A stretch of DNA of 64,000 nt from Umbelopsis ramanniana AG (taxonomy: Eukaryota > Mucoromycota > Umbelopsidomycetes > Umbelopsidales > Umbelopsidaceae), in the NCBI RefSeq assembly GCF_025399195.1, contig NW_026252115.1, positions 218,606 through 282,605 on the forward strand, given 5' to 3'. Each line of letters starts with the position of its first letter. The stretch's first letter is position 1. Positions 1 to 10,979 of the stretch are shown here, piece by piece. The notes under the pieces were generated by a model. That model made no database searches. It saw only the letters and a list, made by a program, of their open reading frames with translations, and was not told the DNA's origin. Position numbers and translations under genes: made by a program.

Positions 1-1498
1 CAAGTCGAATTACTCGTCAATGGCTTGTTAAAGCTGTGAACTGCCCGCGTCATGATTTAGCACCGAGATCTCTTGAGTGCAAGCTAAGATTGTCTGTTGT
101 ATTCATTTGTTTATATTGTAAAAATTAAAGTAAATTTTAAGAAGCTTTGGTCATCAATGAGTGCTAAATAATCCATTTATACTACTGAGCCACAGCAAAG
201 GTATGAATCTGACGGACAAACGCCAGAAGTACCCGCTAATATGCCTTTATTTGGAGAGTTCCATTAGTTGCACCAAGCGGCATCATAAATCGAGTTAGGC
301 TCCATGATACAGCAAAGATAGAGGTGCAGTGGCTTTAGCAGTGTTGATCTTTCTGCGCCTCACTCATGGTATCCCCTCCCAGCATCATCTATACTTGAAT
401 ATCTTCCAATAAAAAATATAGGATTATAGTAAAGCATCGTGCCTGTACGGCCCTCATAGCTGTATCGACAGTGCATGCTCTTAGTTTGTCATATCGAAAT
501 AAGTGTGCTAGGTTGATTTTCAGCCACAACATTTCAAGTTGAGAGCTTACAAAAATCAGGTGTAGGTTTACCCGACAGGCTTCGCCATACCATGAAGGTA
601 ACACCATGCTCCCCAACAATCTGTTTACCCAAAATAATGGGGTATGAGCATAGCAGAAAACCTCCAAAAAAGCCATGGTTTGTCTTCACAAGAAGAAAAT
701 TTAATAGCTACAACAGGCGCATGCATAACTAGCCACCACCTCCCAACGTAAATGATCGGAAGATCATAGAGACCCAAAAAAACTGCAACTTGTAAATTTA
801 GGGTTTGTTCTTGTACACATAACCAGTCATGGATTAAGTGATGTATGGAAACAAACTGGTCCTAAGGTTTACTGCAGTGGAATTTTGTGTACCTATCTAA
901 TTATAGCCAAACTACTTTCAAAACTAAGATGCTCCACAGAAGGCAAATTATCTGCCTCGCATGGGGATGCGATGGCGAAGATCCTATCTATATATGCCAA
1001 TTTAATTATTGGCATATGCTCCGGCACTTGCTTTGCTCGACTGACCAGCTTACACAGCTACCGTGACTATCCCATGACAGATGTAAACCGCAAAAACATA
1101 ATAACCAGGGCTGTGTATATCTAGACAGGTCGCTTCCGGGAACGGACCTATTACCCGAGTTCTCAAATTGAACGTGTAACCGATCTTCCCGTACTCCAAA
1201 ATATAAATTGAAAAGGGCTTGATGTCGACTGTATACTCAGCCACATCTGTTATAATTTCTAGACGCAGCTCTAGGAAATCGCATATCTCAGAATTAGAAA
1301 CGCTAGAGCTAAATTCAAGTAAAGTTCGCATAATGGACGTAGTCCTTCGTTTTCTTTATTATCCACTTTTGTATAAATTACCAATAGGAGGCGTTAAAAC
1401 CGCATTCGGTCAATGATACTTCAATGCATAGGTGCGATTGCAGATGGCTTGCAAAGGCGACAGAACTCCTTCAAGAGACGAAAGCTAGAATGGTTGCA

Positions 1499-1969
1499 TC
1501 ACATGTTTCCTACGATGCTGAAAGCAACTACGTAAAGCATAAGCAATGCCGTGGAGGTGCGCACCAAAGTAGAAGATCCAGAGCTTGGGGTTGAAGATCC
1601 AGAACTTGGGGTTGAAGATCCGGCACTCACAGTTGCCTGGGTACTAGATCCTGTTGCTGAGGTTGAAGAGTTGGATGTCGCATCAACTGCCTGGCAAGTG
1701 CATGTTCCAGTCCCTGTCACCTTCTGACTGCCAACTGCAGTGGTGATATTCCACGTTGAGCCATCACAAGTTAAAGTCTGCTTAATATTGTTGATTTCCG
1801 TGAAAGGACATTGATTGTATTCATCGCAGTCTGCTTGGAAGCTTTCGTTGGTCAGAGTAGCAGTGCATCCGGCAGAGGTCATGGTTCCTGATACGATGCA
1901 GTTGAATGAGGCATTTTGAGATTGAATAGAAGGACCCCAGCTGCATCCTGGAGAGGTGGTAATAGTCAT
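1499..1969 (-). CDS. Small 8-Cys protein with hydrophobic tail, paralogue 1 (156 aa)
   Basis: Member of an unrecognised family with nine copies in this window. It begins MTITTSPGC, has eight cysteines (about 9, 24, 35, 48, 54, 68, 89, 91), several N-x-S/T sequons, a Ser/Thr-rich stalk at about 95-135 with repeated TPSSGSS heptads, and a hydrophobic C-terminus of about 18 residues. No N-terminal signal peptide is present. The start is set by homology to the other copies and by a TATAAATA about 50 bases upstream, which leaves no room for an upstream signal exon. The tail could be a GPI-like signal or a tail anchor. The function is unknown. Confidence 0.75.
   Translation of the reverse strand: MTITTSPGCSWGPSIQSQNASFNCIVSGTMTSAGCTATLTNESFQADCDEYNQCPFTEINNIKQTLTCDGSTWNITTAVGSQKVTGTGTCTCQAVDATSNSSTSATGSSTQATVSAGSSTPSSGSSTPSSGSSTLVRTSTALLMLYVVAFSIVGNM
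1571..1625 (-). repeat. 21-bp in-frame minisatellite in paralogue 1 stalk
   Basis: Two full units and part of a third of a 21-base repeat (GAAGATCCAGA..TTGGGGTT on the plus strand) encode the heptad TPSSGSS. Paralogue 2 has one unit at the matching place, so stalk length varies by repeat number. Confidence 0.8.
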
Positions 1970-2017
1970 CTTTTATCAGGAAATGTTTTATAAACTGGTA
2001 GTAATGGAAAAGGTCCA

Positions 2018-2025
2018 TATTTATA
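2018..2025 (-). promoter_or_regulatory. TATA box of paralogue 1
   Basis: TATAAATA on the minus strand, about 50 bases before the ATG at 1969. Several other family copies have a TATA element at a similar place. Confidence 0.55.
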
Positions 2026-2863
2026 GACATGCATAGTTTAACTTTTTTTTTTTTTCAAAGTGGTTGTGTTATTTTCTACTGTAGGCAATTTGAGGCTGAG
2101 CAAAGGTCGTGAATATTTTGCTGCCATCTTTGAACGCAAAAACTATCTGCCATAGTGTGACCTATAATCTTATACAACACTGCGCACAAAAACACATGCG
2201 AACTTCTCAAACAAGCTGTGATAGCTTCAGACTATACGTCGGTTCTTGAAGCCAGGGGTGGCAACTGGTCACAGTATGAATAAAAGCTGGTTTGGTGGGC
2301 CTGCTGGTGTTGTTCAAGCTTTCAAGTTTTATGTGCTGAAACCTATCGTTACCATAGACGCAAATAATAGGGCTTAGAGGATAATGTCATGTGAATGAAT
2401 TGATAACATGAAACGACGATGTATTTCCACTGCTCAGTAATAATTCAGCCAAATCTCTCAGCTACATTAATCTCAACGTAAATCCAGGCTGCAGAATTGA
2501 AAAATACCAGAGCAAAGAAAATTGTAGATAGTTAACACTGCATTTATAATAAAGGCAACCTACCAAGAACCGGCCCATATCCCATCCAATCAAAAAACGC
2601 AAGTACAGAAAGGGTCATACTCTTTCCGACCTTCTCAAGGTCAACAATTTGAAGGCACTATGTACGCTAAAGCCGCACCAGAAGAAACGATATGATCCAA
2701 CGGAAATTATGGATTTGGAAGATTTCTCTTAAACGCTTGATGCAATTTACGCCATTATATGAGATTCAGTTGGCTCAATTTGCCGTCGCTTCCTATTAAC
2801 TACCCTGTTTCAAGCGATATCTTGAACCTCAACATGACCGCCATTCGTTCGTCAGAGCTTTGG

Positions 2864-5516
2864 CCATCAATGAGTGCTAAACAATCCAGTTATGCTACTG
2901 AGCCACAGCAATGTTATGAATCTGACGGACAAACGCCAGAAGTACCCGCTAACATGCCTTTATTTGGAGAGTTCCATTAGTTGCACCAAGCGGCATCATA
3001 AATCGAGTTAGGCTCCATCATACAGGATAGAGGTGCAGCGACTTTAGCAGTTTTTATCTTTCTGCGCCTCACTCATGGTATCCCCTCACAGTATCATCTA
3101 TGCTTGAATATCTTCCAATAAAGAATATAGAATAATAGTAAAGCATTGTGCCTGTACGGCCCTCATAGCTGTATCGACAGTGCATGCTCTTAGTTTGTCA
3201 TATCGAAATAAGTGTGCTAGGTTGATTTTCAGCCACAACATTTCAAGTTGAGAGCTTACAAAAATCAGGTGTAGGTTTACCCGACAGGCTTCGCCATACC
3301 ATGAAGGTAACACCATGCTCCCCAACAACCTGTTTACCAAAAATAATGGGGTATGAGCATAGCAGAAAACCTCCAAAAAGCCGTGGTTTGTCTTCATAAT
3401 AAAAAAAATTTAATAGCTACAACAGGCGCATACATAAAGCTAGCCACCTCTTCCCGATGTACGTTGTTGCCAAAGTGATTGTAGAGACCCACAAAAATAA
3501 TGCAGCTTGTTGTTTTATGTTCAGTCACACATACCCAGCCATGATTCAAATGATTTATGGGACAAAACTGGGTCCAAGGTTCACTGCAATGAAATATTGC
3601 GTACCAAGCTAATTATAGCTATATTACTCACAAACGAAGATGTTGCCACAGAAGGCAGATAGTCTGCCTCGCATGGGGATGCGGCAAACTCAGAGGCGAA
3701 AATCTTATCTAAATGTGTCAATCATCATTGTCATATGGTGCGGCGATTACAGTGCTCCAATCCACACCCGGTTTACTTTTACTAATTGCACAGCTACCGT
3801 TTGCATCCTTTGTGGATTCAAATCGCAAAAACCTAATAACTAGGGCTGTACATACCTAGAAAGATAGCTGTACGTTTTGCTTTCATGAGCGGGTCTATTG
3901 CCCGAGAGCTTCTGGACTCTCAAACTTAACTACAACGAGTAAGCAATGTACTCGTACCCCAAAATACAAGTTTAAATGGGCCTAGATGTCGCTGTATACT
4001 CAGACACATCTGTTATTATTCTGAAACTCGGCTCTAGGGAATCATCTATCTTCGGAATTAGAAGCATTCAAATCAAGAATTAAATTCATGTAAAGTTCGG
4101 ACAATACAGCTTGTCCATCTTTTTACTTTTATTATCCATTTTTGTATAAATTAACAATAAGGTGGCGTTGAAGCCGTACACTTCGATGCTATGTATGGTT
4201 GGTAATGTTATAGTTGGGCTTGCAAAGGCAACTGAACTTCTTCAAAAAGAAGAACGGTTCTTTCTAGCATCGTTACGTCAAAGATTTCCTGCGATGTTGA
4301 AAGCAACTACGCAAAGCATAAGCAAGACCGTTGAGGTGCGCAACATAGTAGAAGATCCAGAACTCGGAGTTGGCGGTATATTGGGCCCTGTTGTCGAGGC
4401 GGAAGGAACGGCCGCCACATTAAGTACTTGACAAGTGCAGGATCCAGTTTCCGTCAAGGTCTGGCCGTTGGTGGAAGTGGTAGTCGTCCACGAAGAACCA
4501 TCACATTTTAAATTCTGCGCAATACCATCGATTTCCGTGAAAGAACATTGATTGTTTCCATCGCAGTATGTTTGGAAGCTTTCGTTAGTCATTGTTATTG
4601 TGCATCCGGAATAGGTGATGGTTGCTGTTATCATGCAGCTGGACGTACCAGCTTGAGACTGAGCAGTCGGACTCCAGTTGCATCCTGGCGAGGTGGTAAT
4701 AGTCATCTTCTATCAAGAACGTTATAAAATCTAGTAGTAGTTAAAGGGCCAAATCATATACTCGGCATAGCTTAACTTTTGTTGGAAGGAAAAAGGGAAG
4801 TGGTTATGTCATTTCCACTGTAGGCAATTTGGGCTGAGCAAGGTCGTACAGGGGTTTTCCAAATACTCTTCTGATGAAGCTGCGATCTTTCAACACAAAC
4901 ACAAACGCCTTAGGAAGACCAGTAATTACTTATAACGCTGCGTACAAAAACACATACTAAATTTTCAAAGAATCTGTGATAGCTTCAGACGTTACCTCTG
5001 TTTTTGAAGCCAAGGGTGGCGACTGGTCATAGTATCAATAAAAGACGGTTTGGTGGATCTGCTGGTGTTGTTCAGGTTTTTAAAGTTTTCTGTGCTGAAC
5101 CTTTCATTGCTATAGATGTAAATAATAGGGCTTAGAGGATAATATCATGCGGATAGATCGACAATATAAAACGATGGTGTATTTCCACTGCCCATTAATA
5201 CTTCACCCACGTCTTTCAGCTCTATTACTCTTAGCGTAAGTCCATGTTACAATAGAAGAATACTAGAGCAATGCGAATTGTAGACAGTTAACACTGATTT
5301 TATTATAAAGGTAACCTACCAAGAACAGACCCGTATCCGATCCAATCAAAAACGTAAGTACGGCAAGGGCCATCTCTTTCTGACCTTCTCAAATACACTA
5401 CAGAACCTACCGTGGTCAACGATTTGAAGGCACTATGTACGCTAAAGCCGCACCGGAACAAAGTACATGGTCCAATGGAAATTAAGGGTTTGGAAAATTT
5501 CGCTTAAATGCTTGAT
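2864..5516. repeat. Segmental duplication, copy B (about 2.7 kb)
   Basis: Second copy of the block at 151-2742. The bases that follow copy A directly (2741-2863, beginning CAATTTACGCC) reappear only at about 6099-6400, so unrelated DNA separates them here. The block contains one paralogue of the small cysteine-rich family. Confidence 0.85.
4278..4706 (-). CDS. Small 8-Cys protein with hydrophobic tail, paralogue 2 (142 aa)
   Basis: Duplicate of the gene at 1499-1969, carried in copy B of the segmental duplication. It starts MTITTSPGC, keeps all eight cysteines with the same spacing (C-x5-C in the middle, C-T-C before the stalk), has a shorter Ser/Thr stalk, and ends in a hydrophobic tail similar to paralogue 1. 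No signal peptide is present. A weak TATA-like sequence lies about 50 bases upstream. The function is unknown. Confidence 0.75.
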   Translation of the reverse strand: MTITTSPGCNWSPTAQSQAGTSSCMITATITYSGCTITMTNESFQTYCDGNNQCSFTEIDGIAQNLKCDGSSWTTTTSTNGQTLTETGSCTCQVLNVAAVPSASTTGPNIPPTPSSGSSTMLRTSTVLLMLCVVAFNIAGNL

Positions 5517-7129
5517 GATCTTTGATATGGGCACCTAAAGATTCAGTGAGTGAGGTATCTGGCTTCTGAGAGGTGGGTATTGGTCTAGATATGGAGTCGA
5601 AAATGGTATGACAAGCCTACCCCCAAGTTAAGAATCGGGTACCTAGCAAGTCGTTGGATCCATGTCTGGCATGTTTCTTGTCTGGTTGGTGTCGGGAAAC
5701 AATTATGGGATTGGATACCAGGGCGCGAAAATAGCAATGTGGAGTACCTAGTGGCTGGGGTCATACTCGGTGTATACCCAACGAGGTACTGGTGTTGAAT
5801 GGATGTTGGTGCAAAGGATTTAGGTGAAACAGTAAGACGTTCATAAGAAGATTCAAGTTGTCAAATCCATCAGTTCAATGGAGTGTAAAGCCACCCGCAC
5901 GCCTCAGAAGGTTCTGTAACTACTTGTTTACTTGTTGCGTTCCCAAGATGCTAATGGACATGATTGTGAGTGCCATCTCGAACTAATTAAAATGTAGAGT
6001 GGCTCGCTCCTCTAAGTCGACATGTTTGGTCTTTTGTGAAGGTGTTAACCGCTCCTCACACAGTCGAAATTTGGTTAAATCTTAGTCAATTATAACTTGC
6101 AATTTACGCCAGTCTGTGGGATCCAGTAATGGTTAATTGTCGTCACTACCTACTAACTCATATTACAGGAAATTGAGAAACGTCTACCGAACAAAAGTCA
6201 GACCAGTAAGTAATCCAGCTTAATTCCTATTCTACTGATCTATTCGTTTGACAACTGTCCTTTTTCTACCAATTGGCAGATGTTCCTACTGAGATCCAAC
6301 ATGCCTTGCCACTGAAAGCACCCTGTGCTGAATATATACAGTCAAAATACCCAAGCGATATCTTGAACCTCAACATGGCCGCCATTTGTTCATGAAAGCT
6401 TTCGGAAGCATAATACCTAACCAACTAGTCAATCAGCTACAATATAAGATTAAAGTTAATCTGATATTTACCTTATCGAATCAATACTTGAACAACTTCT
6501 GCAAAGTAAACAGCCACGAAATGTGGCATCTACACCTGGGATACAGTATCAGCGGTGATATAAATTCCTCGTCTTCATACTTGTCCCGCCGAATAGTAGA
6601 ATGTCCGAACAATGCCGTATTTCTACTCGTCTGGTCCAATTTGTATGGTTTCCTGTGAAGCATCGCCAGACATATAGTTAGCGTATTGCATACTTTGCTA
6701 TATGTCCTCAAGGCAACATTACCTCATCCTCTCGTGCAAAATTTAGATGCATTGCCATTTGAGAATGAACCCTTTTAAGTTCAAGCCACTAGACACACGT
6801 CGCACTGCCATGGTTGGTTATGTTTTCGAAACTGAAAAAGCAGTTGGATGCAATGGCAAAGAGTTATGTAGAGAAGTGCCGAGGGTCTGTGCAGTGAATT
6901 TTCACTGTTCTGATTACTGGATCAAATTTCTGTGTGATCACAAATCCCAAGATACCGACAAGCTTGGGCAGGATTGAATTTCCTGCAAGAGTGAATAAAC
7001 CGCTGGTAAATAGCTGCCGATCCAGCTACTTATATCCACATAGCGTACACTGATTAGTTCAGCTCGTATGCCGTCTACAGCCTTTACACAGTCAAATAGG
7101 ATTGTGGGCTATTAGTTGGTATTAAGTAT
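4707..7129. other. Spacer with end of duplication, inserted DNA and repeat remnants
   Basis: The first 800 bases are the upstream part of duplication copy B. About 5517-6098 has no counterpart in copy A and interrupts the duplicated sequence, which resumes near 6099 and again near 6350 (the CAAGCGATATCTTGAACCTC region, also at 2811). I found no terminal inverted repeats by eye and no convincing gene. Confidence 0.6.
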
Positions 7130-7543
7130 TTAATTAAAGCTTCCAATGACAGCGCAAAGCGCTAAGCTAGCAGCAATAAGCATGTTTGACTTTGTAAGAG
7201 AAATTCCAGCACTCTCATAGGAATAACTAAGTTTAGATACTGCTTTCTCGTATGTACATGATCCTGAAACTGAGGAAAAAGGGCTGCCGGTGGATGGGAA
7301 TGGGATAGGCAGGCCGTTACAAGGTAAAGATGGAGACGTAGTAAGCTTGGGAGTGTCAAATGATACTCCTTTACAATTACCAGAAGAGTCACACACGCAT
7401 GGAGCGTAAACATTTTCGTAGGTTTTAATGCAGAACAATTCAGTGATGACAAAGTTCACATAGCATGAATCAAATCCATCTATTTGTTCAAATGCAGTAG
7501 GTGGAGGAAGGTACCCGCAACCTATCGAGAACTTGACTGGCAT
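7130..7543 (-). CDS. Small 8-Cys protein with hydrophobic tail, paralogue 3 (137 aa)
   Basis: First unit of the tandem array. The protein starts MPVKFSIGC and carries the subfamily II cysteine pattern (C-x-C-x5-C in the middle, a single cysteine in GSCTY). It ends in a hydrophobic stretch after LTKSNMLIAASL. An in-frame ATG lies 43 codons upstream, but that region contains the TATA sequence (7619-7630) and the extension is not conserved between copies, so the start is placed at MPVKF. The function is unknown. Confidence 0.72.
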   Translation of the reverse strand: MPVKFSIGCGYLPPPTAFEQIDGFDSCYVNFVITELFCIKTYENVYAPCVCDSSGNCKGVSFDTPKLTTSPSLPCNGLPIPFPSTGSPFSSVSGSCTYEKAVSKLSYSYESAGISLTKSNMLIAASLALCAVIGSFN

Positions 7544-7618
7544 TAAGAATTGAAGAGAGGAATTTGAGAGAAGTAAGGAAAGGTAAAAGATCTCATAATT
7601 GGTAAAAAAGATCGGGCG

Positions 7619-7630
7619 CTTTATATAAAG
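7619..7630 (-). promoter_or_regulatory. TATA box of paralogue 3
   Basis: Palindromic CTTTATATAAAG about 80 bases before the ATG at 7543. It is at the place where copies 5 to 7 have TATAAAAA. Confidence 0.55.
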
Positions 7631-8209
7631 ATACAACGTTACATCTTTCCGCCATCCTGTTTTCCTGGACACAAAACCGTAGAGTTGAGAGGCAGATCAA
7701 TGCCCTACCAACACTTGGTGTTGTTGACATTATATGATTATGGCATTTTCTCTGTTTTGTTTAATGTCCTCTTCTGACCATACTATCTACTTTCACAATA
7801 TTGATTGCGATTCAATGCGCTTTAGGTGTGGATAACGATGATTCTTTACTCAGTTTACGCCATTGTCATACTGTGGGCCTGAAATATAAGACGACAAGAA
7901 GTGTGTGTGGCTGAGCGTCTGTAATGGTTTGAGTGCAATCTATTAAGAATGCTATTGAAAAGATAGGTGCTAATATTTTTCTTTGTACAGTTAAATCGTC
8001 ATGCCTGCAAAAAGATAACATCTTTCAAGCAAACAAGGTCAGAAATACTAACTCTGGTATTACATACGCAGAGATGCATTGGAAAGTAATAGTGCAAATT
8101 GAGTCTGTCGAACCAGTGCCACGCCAACAATTTTTAACTCATAATCCTCTCGCAGCCAATGTTGGGAGAAAAAATGAGTTGGTCAAGCATATACACAAGA
8201 TATATCTAT

Positions 8210-8608
8210 TCAAAAGCTAGCAATGACAGCGCAAAGCATTAAACTAGCGGCAATTAGCATGTTTATCTTGGTTAGCAAAATTCTGGCACTGGCATTTGTT
8301 GCGGTAAATACTGCTTTCTGGTATGTGCACGATCCTGAAACTGTAACATGACGGTTATATGTGAATGACATCGGCTGGCCGTTACAAAGTAAATTTTGAC
8401 CAGGCAGGGCAGTGTCACCCGTTGGCATTTCCGAACAATTATCAGAAGCGTCACAATGGCATGGAGCATAAACATTTTCAAGGGTCATGGTGCAATACCC
8501 TCTACTGATGGCAAAGTTTACATAGCATGAATCCCATCCAGTTATAGGTCCGCCGGGAAGAATAACTACAGGATTAGGACCGCAGGCTGGCGAGAAGGTG
8601 ACTGTCAT
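8210..8608 (-). CDS. Small 8-Cys protein with hydrophobic tail, paralogue 4 (132 aa)
   Basis: The protein starts MTVTFSPAC and keeps the eight subfamily II cysteines, the GWDSCYVNF core and a hydrophobic tail ending CAVIASF. It is the most diverged of the six tandem copies in the middle region. The start is chosen by alignment with the other copies; the in-frame codons upstream are not conserved. No signal peptide is present. A weak A/T-rich promoter element lies about 75 bases upstream. The function is unknown. Confidence 0.72.
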   Translation of the reverse strand: MTVTFSPACGPNPVVILPGGPITGWDSCYVNFAISRGYCTMTLENVYAPCHCDASDNCSEMPTGDTALPGQNLLCNGQPMSFTYNRHVTVSGSCTYQKAVFTATNASARILLTKINMLIAASLMLCAVIASF

Positions 8609-9351
8609 TAAGGATGGAAGAGAAGGACTTGAGAGATGAAAGGAAAAGTGAAAAATCCTATAATTAGTGAAATTCGTACACTTTATTTTGCGATCTAATG
8701 TTACATCTTTCCACCATCCTGCTGTCCCGGACACAAAACCATATAGTTGAGATATAGGTCAATATAATTACCCACTTCGGTATCATCAGGGTGGTAACAA
8801 TACTGTATCTTATCTGTTTTTTAATGACCTCTGTTGACGCATACTATCTGCTTTCGTGATTATACTGACCCCCGTTCAATGCACTCCAGGTGTTGATAGC
8901 TAGTGTTTTTAACTGAGTTTACGCCACTGTGATACTGTGGCACAGCATGTTACCATTTTGCATTCTGACTACGAAAGTCAACACTTTGAATTGCCTGAAA
9001 TATTAAGAGACAAGAAGTGTGCGTGACTGAGCGTCAGTCATGACTTGAGCACACTCTATTAAAATTGCTATTGAAATGATGGATATGAGTAATGCTCTCT
9101 ATTTACAAGTTTGAATGTCATGTCTGCGAAAAGTTAACGTCTCTCAAGCAAACAGGATGAGAATTACCAACCCTGGTATACATACGCACACAGGGCTTAG
9201 AAAGTAAAGTTCTAAACTGCCTATGTCGAGACAGCGCCACACCAACAATTTATAACTCATAGTGCTCTCGCAGTCAATTTTAAGTCAACAGATACTGGTC
9301 AATGTAATAAAGTGAGGTGGTCAAGCTACGTTATGCATTATATATATTTAT

Positions 9352-9759
9352 TCAAATGCCACCGATAACAGCGCAAAGCACTAAACTAACGGCAATTAGC
9401 ATGTTTGACTTGGTCAGTGTAATTCCAGCACTAGTATTTGTAGTAGCAGATCCTGCTTTCTTGTATGTGCACGATCCGGAAATAGCAATATCAACGTTGC
9501 CAGTGGATGGGAATGGAATCGGCTGGCCGTTACAAAGTAAAGATTGAGGCGTACCAGTCAGGGAGGTACCACCCGTTGAAACTCCTGAACAGTTACCAGA
9601 AGCGTCACATTGGCATGGAGCAAAAACATTGTCAAAGGTTATGGTGCAGGACAGTTCAGTGACGACAAAATTAAGATAGCATGAATCCCATCCAGCTATA
9701 GGTGCGAGAGTAGTAACGGTAGGGCTGGGACCGCAGCCTGACGAAAAGGTGACTGTCAT
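9352..9759 (-). CDS. Small 8-Cys protein with hydrophobic tail, paralogue 5 (135 aa)
   Basis: The protein starts MTVTFSSGC, contains GWDSCYLNF and the APCQCDASGNC cluster, a second motif CNGQPIPFPSTG, then GSCTYKKAG and a hydrophobic C-terminal tail. All eight subfamily II cysteines are present. TATAAAAA lies at 9840-9847, followed by a C/T-rich leader, so an upstream signal-peptide exon is unlikely. The function is unknown. Confidence 0.75.
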   Translation of the reverse strand: MTVTFSSGCGPSPTVTTLAPIAGWDSCYLNFVVTELSCTITFDNVFAPCQCDASGNCSGVSTGGTSLTGTPQSLLCNGQPIPFPSTGNVDIAISGSCTYKKAGSATTNTSAGITLTKSNMLIAVSLVLCAVIGGI

Positions 9760-9839
9760 CAAGGAATGAAGAGAGCGACTTGAAGGATGATAAAAAGGTA
9801 GAAGAAAAGGTAAAGAATCTTATTAGTGAAATTCGCGCG

Positions 9840-9847
9840 TTTTTATA
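9840..9847 (-). promoter_or_regulatory. TATA box of paralogue 5
   Basis: TATAAAAA on the minus strand, about 80 bases upstream of the ATG, preceded by the conserved GCG and followed by a conserved AATTTCACTAAT-type element. Confidence 0.6.
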
Positions 9848-10473
9848 GCAATCAACCTTACGTTGTTCAACCATGCCGGTGTTTCAGACGCAAGCTATAT
9901 ACTTGAGAGAGACATCAATACAATTACTGACATCCTGCGTTATCGGCATCATAAGATTGCTGCATTTTATCTATTTTCATAAGCTCTTCTTGTGCATACT
10001 ATCTGCTTTGTTGATGAGACTGATTGCCATTCAATACACTTCAGGCAAGGGTCACTTTGTATTCTTGACTCAGTATACGCCACCGTAATCTTGTGGCACG
10101 GCAGGTAGACATAAAGTTTTCTGACTATGAAAGTCAACCTTTGCCTTACCTGAAATACCGGGAGACAAGAAATATGTGTGGCTGAGTGTCATTAACGGGC
10201 TGAGCGCATTACATCAAGTTTGCGCGAATGTTTCATGGTCGTATCTGAAAAGGGTAAAATCTCTCGAGAAAGCAAGGTCAGAAATACCAATTCCTATATC
10301 ACATACGCAAAGGCAACTTTAAAGGTGGTAGTTCAAACTGTCTCTGTCAAATCTGCCAGGTCAACAAATTGTAACTCAAAATCCTCTCGCTGTCAATCAT
10401 CAAGTCAACAGATGCAGATAAAAGGTGGAAAAATGGGCTGATCAAGTTAAATTACACATTCGATGTATTTCAT

Positions 10474-10890
10474 TTAAAAGCTAGCGATAACAGCACAAAG
10501 CACTAAACTAGCAGCAATTAGCATGTTTGACTTGGTCAGTGAAATTCCAGCACTGGTATTATATGTAGTGGCAGAACCTGCTTTCTTGTACGTGCATGAT
10601 CCTGAAACAGAGGACACAGAGCCGTTAGTGCTAGTGACTGAGATGGGAATTGGCTGGCCGTTACAAGGTACAGTGTGAGACGTATTGGCTAGGGAGGTAC
10701 TAGCCGTTGAAGGTCCTGAGCAGTTACCAGAAGCGTCACACTGGCATGGAGCAAAAACTTTGTTGATAGTTATGGTGCAGGACCCATCAGTGATGACATA
10801 GCTAAAATAGCATGAATCCCATCCAGCTATAGGTGCGAGAGTAGTAACGGTAGGGCTGGGACCGCAGCCTGGCGAGAAGGTGACTGGCAT
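10474..10890 (-). CDS. Small 8-Cys protein with hydrophobic tail, paralogue 6 (138 aa)
   Basis: The protein starts MPVTFSPGC and is very close to paralogue 5 in its N-terminal half, including GPSPTVTTLAPIAGWDSC. The middle loop after CNGQPIP is rearranged (a Ser/Thr/Asn-rich stretch instead of FPSTGN). It ends in an intact hydrophobic tail. Eight cysteines are conserved. TATAAAAA is at 10972-10979. The function is unknown. Confidence 0.75.
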   Translation of the reverse strand: MPVTFSPGCGPSPTVTTLAPIAGWDSCYFSYVITDGSCTITINKVFAPCQCDASGNCSGPSTASTSLANTSHTVPCNGQPIPISVTSTNGSVSSVSGSCTYKKAGSATTYNTSAGISLTKSNMLIAASLVLCAVIASF

Positions 10891-10971
10891 TAAGGAATAA
10901 GAGAGCGACTTGAGAGATGAAAAAAAAGTAAAAGAAAAGGTAAAGGATCCTATAATTAGTGAATTCGCGCG

Positions 10972-10979
10972 TTTTTATA
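10972..10979 (-). promoter_or_regulatory. TATA box of paralogue 6
   Basis: TATAAAAA about 82 bases upstream of the ATG. The surrounding 60 bases closely match the same region of paralogues 5 and 7. Confidence 0.6.

Larger units (their letters stand above)
151..2742. repeat. Segmental duplication, copy A (about 2.7 kb)
   Basis: This block is repeated in the same orientation at about 2864-5516, with a steady offset of 2709-2750 bases. Matches run from the AGTGCTAAA region (151 versus 2864), through the small gene (1499-1969 versus 4278-4706), to the sequence near 2253 versus 5003. Identity is uneven: above 90 percent by eye in the first 600 bases, clearly lower around 885-1420. Apart from the small gene I see no convincing coding sequence in it. 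Confidence 0.85.

Noticed and set aside
389-676. Open minus-strand frame of 95 codons, repeated at 3098-3397, as a gene
   Set aside because: It lies inside a recent duplication where any frame would tend to persist. There is no promoter, family match or clear codon-position bias. It is kept only as a point to check.
5517-6098. Calling the insertion a named transposon
   Set aside because: I could not see terminal inverted repeats, a target-site duplication or any transposase coding.
7544-7672. In-frame N-terminal extensions of paralogues 3, 4 and 7, partly hydrophobic, which might act as signal peptides
   Set aside because: They overlap the TATA box and pyrimidine-rich leader, are not conserved between copies, and are closed by stops or frameshifts in paralogues 5 and 6.
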